Assembly (NCBI GenBank): GCA_023388315.1
Contig: JAEWGM010000036.1
Coordinates: 62,001-126,000 of the forward strand
Origin: Bacteroidota bacterium
GTDB taxonomy: Bacteria > Bacteroidota > Bacteroidia > Bacteroidales > Dysgonomonadaceae
Direction of reading: 5' to 3'
Length of the DNA: 64,000 bases
Shown: piece by piece, positions 17,696 through 26,697 of the stretch
Layout: the number at the start of each line of letters is the position of its first letter
Position numbering within the stretch: position 1 is the stretch's first letter
The notes under the pieces: model-generated
Database searches by the model: none
What the model was told of the DNA's origin: nothing
Seen by the model: the letters and a program-made list of their open reading frames with translations, nothing else
Made by a program: the position numbers and the translations under genes

Positions 17696-19000
17696 ATGAA
17701 TAGAAAAATATTATATTCGATACTCTTAGGTAGTTTACTGCTATTAGGAACTTCTTGTTTAAACTACGATGACTTGATTCCTGAGGACTACAACAAGATA
17801 TTATTATTGAAAGAATCGGGTGTTAAAGACATTACTCTCTATAACACCGGAGAAGATGGAAATTACGAGTTCACCATCTTAAAAGCCGGCAATAATCCTA
17901 TGGCTACTGCTCAAGCCGAAGTGAAAGTGTTGACTGAGGCAGAATTAGCTTTGCATTCTCAATCGGTAGGCGCTGATTATAAATTGTTGCCCTCTTCTGT
18001 GTATGAATTAAAAGATGGTGTGCTTAGTTTCGCTGAAAGCCAACAATATCTGCATCGGAATATTGTTTTAAAAACATCACTTATCGATGAATTGCTTCTA
18101 TCGGATCCCTCATCGAATTATGTGTTGCCCGTGAGGCTCATCAGTACAAACGACTCCGTTAATACTGAAAAAGATTTGGTTATACTGAGGCCCAGAGTAG
18201 TAACACCCGTTGTGGCTTATCACGTAAATAGCGCCACACTCAACGTTAGCGGCGAGAGCTCTACTTACCAACTATACTTAGAGTTGCCGTTTGTGAGCCT
18301 TTGGGATTTTGAAGTATCGGTTGTTGTGGACCCCGATGCTGTTCCCGCGGGTTACTCATTGGTGCCATCAAACTTGTTCACTATTGAAAACGAAGGCAAA
18401 GTGCAATTCAAAACAGGAAGTCGATTGAGTGAACCATTAAATGTGAAAGTAGATAATAGTAACTTATTTGGGGCATCTTTTGTAATTCCTTTTAAAGTAA
18501 CATCAACATCTATGGCCGGTTTCGATTTTCCGAGCGACCACTTCCTGTTAAATACAGCTTTTAATAAGATACAAATAACGGAAGAAATGCTGTCAACAAA
18601 TGCGCAAGAACCATATGAAGGCCCCATTGCCAATCTTATTGACAATAATCCCGCGAGCTTCTTCCATACAGCTTGGTCTTACGCCATTGCCGACGCACAT
18701 TATTTCCAAGTGAAATTACCAACCGCCATCTCACGTGTTCAGTTTACTTATCAAAATAGAATTAATGCCAACGGAAAGCCTCAGGATTTTAAAATTTTGG
18801 TAAGCGACAACGGTACAAACTGGACAGAGCTCACCCGAATTGACACGGGATTGCCCACCGACCCCGGTTCAACATACACTTCTTCCGTATTGAATGCTGC
18901 TCAACCGTTCAGCTATTTCCGCTTTGAAGTCCACAGGACCAATAGTGGAAGTGCGCCTACTTTTTTCAATATGGCAGAGTTTAGTATGTACGGAAAATAA
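17696..19000 (+). CDS. DUF1735 and discoidin (F5/8 type C) surface lipoprotein
   Basis: 434 residues. Signal peptide with lipobox LLGTSC. A DUF1735 (BT_3987-type) domain spans about residues 30-150, with the typical YKLLPSSVYELKDG ... YVLPVRLISTNDSVN pattern; a middle beta-rich segment repeats the theme. A C-terminal F5/8 type C-like domain (about 310-434: LIDNNPASFFHTAW, YFQVKLPTAISRVQFTYQN, YFRFEVHRTNSG) is expected to bind sugar. In SusCD loci such proteins act as surface glycan-binding proteins. A strong hairpin follows the stop, so this appears to be the last gene of the susC transcript. Confidence 0.9.
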   Translation: MNRKILYSILLGSLLLLGTSCLNYDDLIPEDYNKILLLKESGVKDITLYNTGEDGNYEFTILKAGNNPMATAQAEVKVLTEAELALHSQSVGADYKLLPSSVYELKDGVLSFAESQQYLHRNIVLKTSLIDELLLSDPSSNYVLPVRLISTNDSVNTEKDLVILRPRVVTPVVAYHVNSATLNVSGESSTYQLYLELPFVSLWDFEVSVVVDPDAVPAGYSLVPSNLFTIENEGKVQFKTGSRLSEPLNVKVDNSNLFGASFVIPFKVTSTSMAGFDFPSDHFLLNTAFNKIQITEEMLSTNAQEPYEGPIANLIDNNPASFFHTAWSYAIADAHYFQVKLPTAISRVQFTYQNRINANGKPQDFKILVSDNGTNWTELTRIDTGLPTDPGSTYTSSVLNAAQPFSYFRFEVHRTNSGSAPTFFNMAEFSMYGK

Positions 19001-19026
19001 TCCTACTTTTCATTCTCTCATTTTTA

Positions 19027-19063
19027 ATCTATCGGAAGCGCGTATTGCTTCCGGTAGATTTTA
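19027..19063 (+). terminator. Terminator after the DUF1735 gene
   Basis: A 13-bp stem with one imperfect pair (19027-19039 with 19047-19059), a 7-base loop, then TTTT. It separates the sus genes from the M60 peptidase, which probably has its own transcript or depends on read-through. Confidence 0.7.
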
Positions 19064-19214
19064 ATCCTATTGAGAATTATACCACGTTTTATACCCTTTC
19101 TCTCTTACTTTCTACATTCAGTTGTGAAAGTGAAACCTCATTATTTTTTTAAGTAGCCCTAAGCCAATTGAGCAACAAATAATCGCTATCTAGCAAGTAA
19201 ACGATTTTTTTTGA

Positions 19215-21992
19215 ATGAAAAAAACAATTATACACTCAGTCTTTTTTCTTATTGTTGGAATAATCATTTTTTCTTGTAAAGAAAATGAAGCTCCTGCTTT
19301 TCTCACGGTGGATTCAAAAACCGTAAACTTTACCAATAAGGCAGAAGCCAAAGATATTGTAATAAAAACAAGCGCCACTTCATGGACAGCCACGGTAAAG
19401 GAAGATGCACAATCGTGGCTGGTGGCAAAACGCAGCGCTTCATCGCTTCGTATTCAGGCACTGGAAAATACTTCTATAAGCACACGAAAAGGGGAAATAA
19501 TAGTGACTGCCGATAAATTTACGGAAACAATCACAGTGGAACAATTAGGCAGCGCTCCGGCAATAGCCATAGCTCCTGACTCATTGTATATCCCATTTAC
19601 CGGAGAAACCAGAGATGTTGTAATTACTACAAATTTAGATAAGGTGGCATTCGATATTGAATCTGAGGATGCTGCTTGGCTAACGTGCACCGCAAAAGAA
19701 AATACGCCCGGGGTTTATTCTGTTGTCGCTGCTGAAAGCAAAAACTTATCGGAACGCACAGCACTCATTATTTTTAAATCGACTAACCCGGCGGAAGAAG
19801 CTTTGGTGAGAGACACCTTGCTGGTAACACAAAAAGCAGTGAAAGGTACTGTTGATGAAGTGCCTGCATCAAAGGACATTAAAGTGCAACCTACAGGCGG
19901 AAAGGCCAATCAATTTCAACCAGGGCAAAATATTGAAAACACATTCGATGGTGTTTTCGGCGGCACACCCTATCATTCTCCATGGGCCGATGGCACAAAA
20001 ATGCCGGTTGTTCTGGAGTATTTCTTCAATAACAATCCGGAACTGATAGACTATTTGGTGTATCACACCCGTTCGGGAAACGGCAATTTCGGCAAACTCA
20101 AGCTCTATGTTGCCACAAAAGAAAAACCCGATTATGAATTATACGGCGACTATGATTTTAAAGAAACCAGCAGTCCTTCAAGAATTACCTTTAAAGACGG
20201 ACTAAAAAATCCCACCAAAATTAAATTTGAAGTTTTATCGGGCTTAGGCGGTTTTGCCAGTTGCGACGAAATGGAGTTCTTCAAAACAAACAAAGAAGAT
20301 GCTTTAACCGCTCAACTGCTTGGCGTTTTTACCGATACTTCCTGCTCAGAATTGAGAGCAGGTGTAACGGATGAACAAATAAACGCGTTGCCTGCATTTT
20401 TCGGCAATATTGCCACAAGTTTGAAGAATAATGATTATCCTCGCGATTTCCGAATTGCTCAGTACCAGCCGTATAGCATCACTGAGGAGTGGGCCGAAAG
20501 GCTGCTAATCAACAAGCGAGGCGTGCTTGATAATTGTACCGGTATTTACGGAGAAACCCACGAGGAGATAATTGTTTTGGTAGGTAACACGCATGGAAAT
20601 CAACTGCTTTTACGATGCATTGAAGATGGCAACTACGATGGAGATAACTATCTGCTCAAAGAAGGAGTGAATAAAATCACCTTGCGTAACCGTGGGCTCT
20701 TTTACATTATGTATAACGTTAGCAACATTCAATCACCATCGGCTAAGCCCATTACCGTGCATTTCCCTATGCAGTGTGGAAAGGTAAACGGGTATTGGGA
20801 TATTAACGTACACAAAACCGACGAGAAGTACAAAGAACTATTGGCCGCTGCCACCTATCCTTATTTCGAAATTAAAGGCAATCATATGATGTTGAAGTTT
20901 TCAACCGATAACGGTTTCCGAAAATATGTTCCCAACAACATAATTGCAACCATTAATTTCTGGGACGAAATGGTGCAATGGCAACAAAGCATTATGGGAT
21001 GGGAAGGGGTTTATCCTGAACAAATGAACAACAGAATGTATGCGCGTTCTATGCCCGAAGGGTATATGTCGGCACAAGATTATCAAACAAATTTTGGAGA
21101 GGGCGCATTGCACAAAATCTTAAATCCTGAGGTGATGCTTCAGAATGAAGATGATCCGTGGGGGCCGGCGCATGAAATAGGGCATATGAACCAAGGGGCG
21201 ATTAATTGGGCTGGAAATACGGAAACTTCTAATAACCTGTTTTCCAATCTCATTCATCACAAAATGACTTCGTTCCCCACACGTGGTGAAAGCATCGAGC
21301 AAAACGTACAGGCGTTGCTGGTTGAGAAGCGCGTGTTTACCAATGTAGGCATTTACGATGGAGCCGATATAGGATATGCCTCACTAAGAATGAACTGGCA
21401 ACTCTATTGTTACTTTCATTGGCTGAAAAATGATGAGCGGTTCTTCCCTAAACTCTTTTCTGTTTCAAGAGAAGCAGGGCGGCGCCCCATAGCAGACAAT
21501 CCGGGGTGGAGTATGCTCAACTATGTGCGCAACGCCAGCGACGCGGCTAAATTAGATTTGACTGAGTTTTTTGAGTTTTGGGGATTTTTCCGGCCTATTG
21601 ATATAGAAATTAATCAGTATTACAAAGCGCGTTTAAAAATTACGCAGCCAATGATAGACGAAACCATTGCTTACGTGAAATCGAAAGGATATCCCAAACC
21701 AACATATCCTATTCAATATATAGAGGATAGAAGCGACCCCAAATATGGAAACGTCGGGAAAATTAAACAATTTCAAGAACAGAAAAAGATCACCAAAAAC
21801 ATCACTTACACCAGAAGCAACAACACCATTTCCATTTCAAACGGTGATGAAGCTGTTTGTTTTGAGGTGAGAGATGGTGATAAAGTGATTTTCTTCTCCA
21901 ATAAATTCACGTTTACTTTGCCCAACGGCTGGTGGAATGATAATTGTAAAGTATTTGCAGTACAATCGAACGGAAGCGTTATTGAGTTATAA
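19215..21992 (+). CDS. BACON-discoidin-M60 family metallopeptidase lipoprotein
   Basis: 925 residues. Lipobox in IIIFSCKEN; two BACON domains (about 30-112 and 115-205, with SATSWTATVKED and AFDIESEDAAWLTCTAKEN); an F5/8 type C-like domain (about 225-355); then the M60-like catalytic domain with zinc motif HEIGH (about residues 653-657) and the downstream glutamate in WAGNTE near 670. M60-like enzymes cut heavily O-glycosylated proteins such as mucins, using accessory domains to hold the glycan. With the SusCD and discoidin genes before it, this points to a locus for host or microbial glycoproteins. No glycosidase is present in this locus. Confidence 0.93.
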   Translation: MKKTIIHSVFFLIVGIIIFSCKENEAPAFLTVDSKTVNFTNKAEAKDIVIKTSATSWTATVKEDAQSWLVAKRSASSLRIQALENTSISTRKGEIIVTADKFTETITVEQLGSAPAIAIAPDSLYIPFTGETRDVVITTNLDKVAFDIESEDAAWLTCTAKENTPGVYSVVAAESKNLSERTALIIFKSTNPAEEALVRDTLLVTQKAVKGTVDEVPASKDIKVQPTGGKANQFQPGQNIENTFDGVFGGTPYHSPWADGTKMPVVLEYFFNNNPELIDYLVYHTRSGNGNFGKLKLYVATKEKPDYELYGDYDFKETSSPSRITFKDGLKNPTKIKFEVLSGLGGFASCDEMEFFKTNKEDALTAQLLGVFTDTSCSELRAGVTDEQINALPAFFGNIATSLKNNDYPRDFRIAQYQPYSITEEWAERLLINKRGVLDNCTGIYGETHEEIIVLVGNTHGNQLLLRCIEDGNYDGDNYLLKEGVNKITLRNRGLFYIMYNVSNIQSPSAKPITVHFPMQCGKVNGYWDINVHKTDEKYKELLAAATYPYFEIKGNHMMLKFSTDNGFRKYVPNNIIATINFWDEMVQWQQSIMGWEGVYPEQMNNRMYARSMPEGYMSAQDYQTNFGEGALHKILNPEVMLQNEDDPWGPAHEIGHMNQGAINWAGNTETSNNLFSNLIHHKMTSFPTRGESIEQNVQALLVEKRVFTNVGIYDGADIGYASLRMNWQLYCYFHWLKNDERFFPKLFSVSREAGRRPIADNPGWSMLNYVRNASDAAKLDLTEFFEFWGFFRPIDIEINQYYKARLKITQPMIDETIAYVKSKGYPKPTYPIQYIEDRSDPKYGNVGKIKQFQEQKKITKNITYTRSNNTISISNGDEAVCFEVRDGDKVIFFSNKFTFTLPNGWWNDNCKVFAVQSNGSVIEL

Positions 21993-22002
21993 TCAGGACT
22001 GG

Positions 22003-22041
22003 AAGCAAAATGTGGGTATAATTTAAACCCACATTTTGCTT
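22003..22041 (+). terminator. Strong hairpin after the M60 peptidase gene
   Basis: A perfect 15-bp inverted repeat (22003-22017 with 22027-22041) around a 9-base loop, 10 bases after the stop codon. The T-run downstream is weak (TATAAAACC), so it may act mainly as an mRNA 3'-end stabiliser. Confidence 0.65.
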
Positions 22042-22315
22042 ATAAAACCTTCTGCAATACAAGAAAAATCAATAACTTTGTCTGTTGTAATTATAGGGCT
22101 TGTTTCCCACCAATTGAATGTCGTGTTCCTTTGCTCCATCCAGTACCCGTCTCTACTTTTTTAAGAAAGGATTGGAGTATCTTGAAAAAACTGTATATTT
22201 TAAAACAGATGAAATTAGTGTCCAAAAGAGAGAAGTGATAGATGTTGAAGCCTCCCTTCTAATTCAGAAATAAACACCACAAAATAACAAAACACAAACT
22301 ACGAAACATTTCAAA
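22042..22315 (+). other. Intergenic stretch with a 51-codon open frame
   Basis: No recognisable gene. One plus-strand frame, ATG at 22118 to TAA at 22273, encodes 51 residues with ordinary protein composition (for example LEYLEKTVYFKTDEISVQK). It has no visible start signal or family, and could be the tail of a decayed gene or chance. Confidence 0.25.
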
Positions 22316-22806
22316 ATGAAAGCAAAACACTATTCATTGTTTTTTGCTTCGCCATTGCAGGCACATTACACGCGCAGGAACATCTTCCTGAATCCAAATC
22401 GTTGGTAGGAATATGGAGACAGGTGGCAATGTCAAAGAACAACGTGGGAGTGGTTGTTCCCGTTAAATCTCCCATATACAAGGTAGTAAATGCCGATGGT
22501 ACATTTTACACATTTATCACGTGGGGCGCCTATAGCAATGTGCCGGACGATGCCGCCACAACCATCAATTTATACGGCACTTACGCCATTACTTCCGACA
22601 GCACATTCACCGAACACATTGTCAAGCATAGCGGTAATGCGCAAATGGACAATACCGAATCGGAACTAAGATATAAATTTGTACCCAACAGCGAAAACAA
22701 CGCTGTGTATATGATGTGGAAAAACACCGCGGTTGATCAATGGATACCCGAACTTTGGGAACGTGTAATTCTCCATAAAAGGAAAGAAGAACAACAAGCT
22801 TTGTGA
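22316..22806 (+). pseudogene. DUF4488-like exported protein with a frameshifted signal peptide
   Basis: The downstream frame encodes a lipocalin-like DUF4488 domain (SLVGIWRQVAMSKNN ... MMWKNTAVDQWIPELWERVIL). Its only early start is a TTG inside the domain. The natural ATG at 22316 (MKAKHYSLFF) lies in another frame. The two halves join into a normal signal peptide (MKAKHYSLFFCFAIAGTLHA) if one T is added to the six-T run at 22340-22345. The gene is therefore broken by one base, either in the organism or in the assembly. Its stop overlaps the start of the LRR gene (GTGA), so the pair was probably co-translated. Confidence 0.75.
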
Positions 22807-24277
22807 AAAAATATATTTCGGCTCTGCTGTTATTGGTAACTCTGCAAGTAAATGCACACGATTTTGTGGTGAAAAATATTTACTACAACATTATTTCACC
22901 GAATGAAGTAGCAGTTACAAGAAGCGAAAGCGAATATTCGGGCATTGTGCGCATTCCCGAAGAGGTTACGTATGGAAATAATTCATATGCCGTAACCGAA
23001 GTTGAACAAAGCGCTTTCGCTGTTTTTACGAAACTAACCGAAGTTGTTTTACCCACTACAATAAAAAAGATTGGCGATAATGCTTTTGCATCTTGTTTTT
23101 CGTTGAAGAAATTCAATATTCCCAATTCAGTAGAATATATTGGCGCTTCGGCTTTCAACCACTGTGAGGCTCTCGATACCATACGGATTCCTGAAAACGT
23201 AATGCATATCGGACAAAATGCTTTTGGGGCAAACACACAATTAAAATGGATAGAAGTAGCGCATTTCAATCGCAATTATATGTCGGAAGAGGGTGTTTTA
23301 TTCAATTCCGATCAAACAGAAATTGTTTCATTTCCGGCAGGAAGAGAAGGACATTACGATATTCCGGTTACCATCACAACCATTCCTGAAGGTGTGTTTT
23401 ATAATGCCCGGCTCGCATCGGTGAAAATACCGTATGGTGTTATGTCGATAAATAAAAAGCTTTTTGGTATTGCTCAAAGTTGCAGTCGGTAGATATACCG
23501 CCTTCTGTTATTTTTATTGGAGAACAGGCTTTTGCGCATTGCGGCTCACTGAAGGGAGTTTCCATTCCGGCATCGGTGCAAACCATCGAAAAAGAGGCTT
23601 TTTTAGAGTGCAGAAGCCTTAAAAACATCGATATTCCCTCGTCCATTTTCGTGGTAAATGAGCGTACCTTTGCGTACTGTACATCGCTGGAAAAGGTAAA
23701 TATTAAGTCGGCAACCGTACGAGCCATCGATAAGCTGGCATTCTCTTTTTGCACGTCATTAAAAGAACTCACACTGCCATCAACGGTTATATACGTTGGC
23801 CACGGCGCTTTTTATCCGTGCAAACAGTTATCAAAAATCCGGGTTCATCACGTTAAACCATTGCCATTAAACGGATACGTGTTTTCGGATGTGGATAAAA
23901 GCAAATGCAAAGTTTTTGTTCCCGCCGGCAGTCTTAAGGAATATAAGGAAGCGAACGAGTGGAAGGATTTTAAACACTTTGTGCCGACCAATTACCAGTT
24001 TACCGTTTCTTTTTCTCAACCCAAGAACGGCACGCTAACACTTTTAAACGATTCAGTAGCCATACAAAGCGGATCGGAATTTGCGCAAAGCACGGAGTTG
24101 GCCTGCTCTTTGGTTTGTGATGAAGGATATGAGTTCGAGCAATTTATCATCAACGGGATAGCGTTGGATTTTTTGCCTCCTTCTTTTAAATTGATGGATG
24201 ATACAAAAATTGAAGTAAAGCTAAAACGCAGCGAAAAACCCAACGAACGTGTTATTGAGTTGGCACAAAGAAATTAA
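22803..24277 (+). pseudogene. BspA-like leucine-rich-repeat surface protein, frameshifted
   Basis: Two overlapping frames together encode one LRR_5 (BspA/TpLRR) protein. The first half, from a GTG start, has a signal peptide (ISALLLLVTLQVNA) and repeats of the IPxxVxxIGxxAFxxCxxL type, and stops at 23492 after the aberrant tail LFGIAQSCSR. The second frame picks up mid-repeat with FWYCSKLQSVDIPPSV. Adding one A to the five-A run at 23454-23458 restores ...INKKAFWYCSKLQSVDIP, a perfect repeat. The C-terminal part ends in a small InlB-like beta repeat (VSFSQPKNGTLTLLNDS). BspA-like proteins mediate surface adhesion. Intact length would be about 491 residues. Confidence 0.8.
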
Positions 24278-24284
24278 TCAGCCC

Positions 24285-25070
24285 TTATAAGCCTCTCTGC
24301 CGCATTGCCTCAAACGTAATCACGGCGGTGGAGACCGATACATTCAGCGAATCAATTTTTCCGCGCATGGGAATTTTGATTCGCTTAGTCGCGTTTTTAA
24401 GCCAGAAATCAGTTAAGCCTTCGGCTTCGGTTCCCATCACGATGGCGGATGGTAAGCGAAAATCAACCTCTTGATAAAACTCGGCGGCTTGCAATTCCGC
24501 GGCGTATGAAGAAATGTTATTGGCTTTCAGCCACGCTAACGCGTCCTGCGACGAGCAAACGGCGGTTTGCACGGTGAACAATCCGCCCACGCCCGAACGA
24601 ATCACGTTGGGGTTATACAAATCGGTTTGTGGGTCGCACACGATAACAGCGTCAACGGCGGCCGCGTCGGCTGTGCGAAGAATGGCGCCAAGATTGCCCG
24701 GCTTTTCCACCGATTCCAAAATTATCACAAACGGATTGGACGATAATTTTATATCCGCCAATCCGTGCGTTTTTGGTTTTGCCAACGCCACCACACCATC
24801 GGAATTTTCGCGATAAGCAATTTTTTCAAACACCGCCGAGGTAATTTCACTGATAACCCTATCGGGCAATGAATTGAGCACATCAGGGTATTTTGTTTTC
24901 TCAAACATTTCTACACAAACATACGCTGCCTCAACGCGATAGCCGCTTTGAAGCGCCAACGACAATTCCCGCGCCCCTTCAATCACAAAAAGTTGTTGCG
25001 CTTTGCGCTCTTTGCTTTTTGAGAGTTTTACAATGTTCTTAATGGCAGGGTTTTGCAGGCTGGTTATCAT
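24285..25070 (-). CDS. TrmH/SpoU-family RNA 2'-O-ribose methyltransferase
   Basis: 261 residues. The N-terminal substrate-binding region (NPAIKNIVKLSKSKERKAQQLFVIEGAREL) is followed by the SPOUT knot domain with all three SpoU motifs: EKPGNLGAILRTADAA, IVMGTEAEGL and IPMRGKIDSLNVSVSTAV. It methylates a ribose in rRNA or tRNA using SAM; the target nucleotide cannot be told. It is convergent with the LRR gene, seven bases apart, and 15 bases downstream of the thioredoxin gene on the same strand. Confidence 0.93.
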   Translation of the reverse strand: MITSLQNPAIKNIVKLSKSKERKAQQLFVIEGARELSLALQSGYRVEAAYVCVEMFEKTKYPDVLNSLPDRVISEITSAVFEKIAYRENSDGVVALAKPKTHGLADIKLSSNPFVIILESVEKPGNLGAILRTADAAAVDAVIVCDPQTDLYNPNVIRSGVGGLFTVQTAVCSSQDALAWLKANNISSYAAELQAAEFYQEVDFRLPSAIVMGTEAEGLTDFWLKNATKRIKIPMRGKIDSLNVSVSTAVITFEAMRQRGL

Positions 25071-25085
25071 GGCGGGTGAGAGCGA

Positions 25086-25547
25086 TTACAAATCTGCTAC
25101 GTCTTCTTTTTTTAGCAAAAATTTATCGATGGCTTCCTTAAACGATTTCTTTGGAAGCGCCCCTTGCGCTATTTGCGGGGTTTCGCCCAGCGGAACAAAA
25201 ATAAACGTGGGAATGCTGCTTACGCCAAACACGGCAGCCAGTTCCGGCTCTTTGTCCACATTAATTTTAAAGATATAAATTTCATCCCCATATTCGGCGG
25301 CCAATTCTTTCAAAATAGGGTTGGTCATTCGGCATGGGCCGCACCACACGGCATGAAAGTCGATGATGGCGGGTTTATCGCCTTTGTATTTCCACTCCGT
25401 GGCGTCGGATTCGTAATCGAATATTTTTTCTATGAAATCGGCTTTAGTGATATAAATGGGAGTGACGGTTTTTTTCACCTTCGGCTCTGTTGCCATTGCA
25501 GTAAACGCGAGGCAGAGAGCAACGAGGATGAGAGTTGTTTTTTTCAT
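25086..25547 (-). CDS. Exported thioredoxin-fold protein
   Basis: 153 residues with a signal peptide (MKKTTLILVALCLAFTAMA), so periplasmic. A thioredoxin domain holds the redox motif W68-CGPC-72, followed by the cis-proline SSIPTFIF. It probably reduces or isomerises periplasmic disulfides. It is in line with the SpoU methyltransferase gene 15 bases downstream, so they may share a transcript although their jobs are unrelated. Confidence 0.92.
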   Translation of the reverse strand: MKKTTLILVALCLAFTAMATEPKVKKTVTPIYITKADFIEKIFDYESDATEWKYKGDKPAIIDFHAVWCGPCRMTNPILKELAAEYGDEIYIFKINVDKEPELAAVFGVSSIPTFIFVPLGETPQIAQGALPKKSFKEAIDKFLLKKEDVADL

Positions 25548-25562
25548 TTTTATTTGTGATTT

Positions 25563-25880
25563 TTATACTGTTTTTTTAATGTCTCTTTTTAATTTTTCGG
25601 GATTTTGGCGAGAATCGAAAATAGATGATATAGCGATAGTTTCATCATAAACCCAATAAATTATTTTATAATTTCCTACAACGAGATAACGATAGCTTTC
25701 TGCAAAATGAGCTAAAAGCGCTTCTTTTGTTCCTGCGGAAGGGTTGTCTATGAGTATATCGGTTCGGTCGATGATTTTCTTTATCAACTTTTTAGCTATC
25801 TGCTTATTTGATACAGACGAATAATAAATATAGATGCTTTTTAGTTGGCTTTTAGCAAGATCCGACCAAATTATTTTCAT
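25563..25880 (-). CDS. ParE/RelE-family toxin
   Basis: About 105 residues from MKIIWSDLAKSQLK, with the fold's sequence signature: an N-terminal strand, two helices with KKIIDRTDILIDNPSAG, then the C-terminal strands YRYLVVGNYKIIYWVYDETIAISSIFDSRQNP. This family contains type II toxins that act on mRNA or gyrase. The ATG shares a base with the stop of the upstream gene (TAATG), the coupling usual for toxin-antitoxin pairs, here antitoxin first. Two earlier codons (MV) are possible but would lengthen the overlap. Confidence 0.87.
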   Translation of the reverse strand: MKIIWSDLAKSQLKSIYIYYSSVSNKQIAKKLIKKIIDRTDILIDNPSAGTKEALLAHFAESYRYLVVGNYKIIYWVYDETIAISSIFDSRQNPEKLKRDIKKTV

Positions 25881-26119
25881 TACCAAGAGTCGATTTCCCG
25901 TTTTAAATCTTCATGAGTAGTTACCAGTCCGGCATCAACTTCTTCTTTCGCAGTTTCTGCCATTCTTAAAAATTCATCCATGCTCATTGGCTTGAGATGT
26001 TGTTCGTGATTCTTTTTTTTCGCGTTCAACATCAAGTCTTCCATTTGAGTAAGTAAATTTTCATCGGTAACTTTTAAAAATTCTTCGATAAAATTTAATT
26101 TACGCGCTTCACCAGTCAT
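25880..26119 (-). CDS. Antitoxin partner of the ParE/RelE toxin
   Basis: 79 residues from MTGEARKLNFIEEFLKV. It is acidic and helical (ENLLTQMEDLMLNAKK, MSMDEFLRMAETAKEEVDAG), with no domain I can name confidently. Size, charge, and one-base overlap with the toxin downstream support an antitoxin role: neutralising the toxin and repressing the pair. Longer starts up to 51 bases upstream exist but encode unrelated hydrophobic residues. Confidence 0.75.
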   Translation of the reverse strand: MTGEARKLNFIEEFLKVTDENLLTQMEDLMLNAKKKNHEQHLKPMSMDEFLRMAETAKEEVDAGLVTTHEDLKREIDSW

Positions 26120-26192
26120 ATATTCTTTTTTTACTTCAACAACAATGTTCTGACAAAAGTTTATCCACAACGTTTAATTCTTGACGTCAAAA

Positions 26193-26696
26193 TTAAAACT
26201 CCGCCCGGTCTTTATACGAAATACTGCCAGGTTTCATAATTCCGAACTCTTTGGCGCCCACCTTATCCAGCCTGAGTTTCCAGATTTTCACATTGTTTAC
26301 AGCCGGCACAGAATAAGTGAATTTTTTATCAACATATTGGCGCATAATAATGTCCAAGGCTTTCTCTTTCTCGGCGAAATCGTCCTCAAATTCCACTTCG
26401 CCTTCGCAAATAACGCTTCCGGCCTTCATTCGGTAGCTGCACGCCACATCGGGATGCTGGCGGATAAGTTCCGCCTCGGAGCAAAATGTCACGCAGATGC
26501 GCGGATTTTTCTCCATCGTGCGAATGGAGCGTCCTTCTTGTGCGGAATGCAAATAGATGACTTCGTTTTCGTAGCCGAAATTCATCGGCAACACATACGG
26601 GCGGCCTTCTTCATCGGCCATTCCCACATAACAGACCTTGCACGAGCGAATAACCGTTTCGATGCGCTCTAATTCTTCTATTGTAAAAGTTTTCAT
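26193..26696 (-). CDS. Pyridoxamine-phosphate-oxidase-fold flavoprotein, Nim-like
   Basis: About 167 residues from MKTFTIEELERIETVI. It has the split-barrel flavin-binding fold (VCYVGMADEEGRPYVLPMNFGYENEVIYLHSAQEGRSIRTMEKNPRICVTF in overall pattern). The same family includes the Nim 5-nitroimidazole reductases of Bacteroides, but most members are of unknown function and resistance should not be assumed. The start was chosen because the longer frame would begin inside the 3' end of the GH43 gene. Only one base separates the GH43 stop from this ATG, so they are probably co-transcribed. Confidence 0.85.
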   Translation of the reverse strand: MKTFTIEELERIETVIRSCKVCYVGMADEEGRPYVLPMNFGYENEVIYLHSAQEGRSIRTMEKNPRICVTFCSEAELIRQHPDVACSYRMKAGSVICEGEVEFEDDFAEKEKALDIIMRQYVDKKFTYSVPAVNNVKIWKLRLDKVGAKEFGIMKPGSISYKDRAEF

Positions 26697-26697
26697 A

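Noticed and set aside
22118..22273. 51-codon frame as a real small gene
   Set aside because: No family, start signal or conserved neighbour; kept only as a description of the intergenic stretch.
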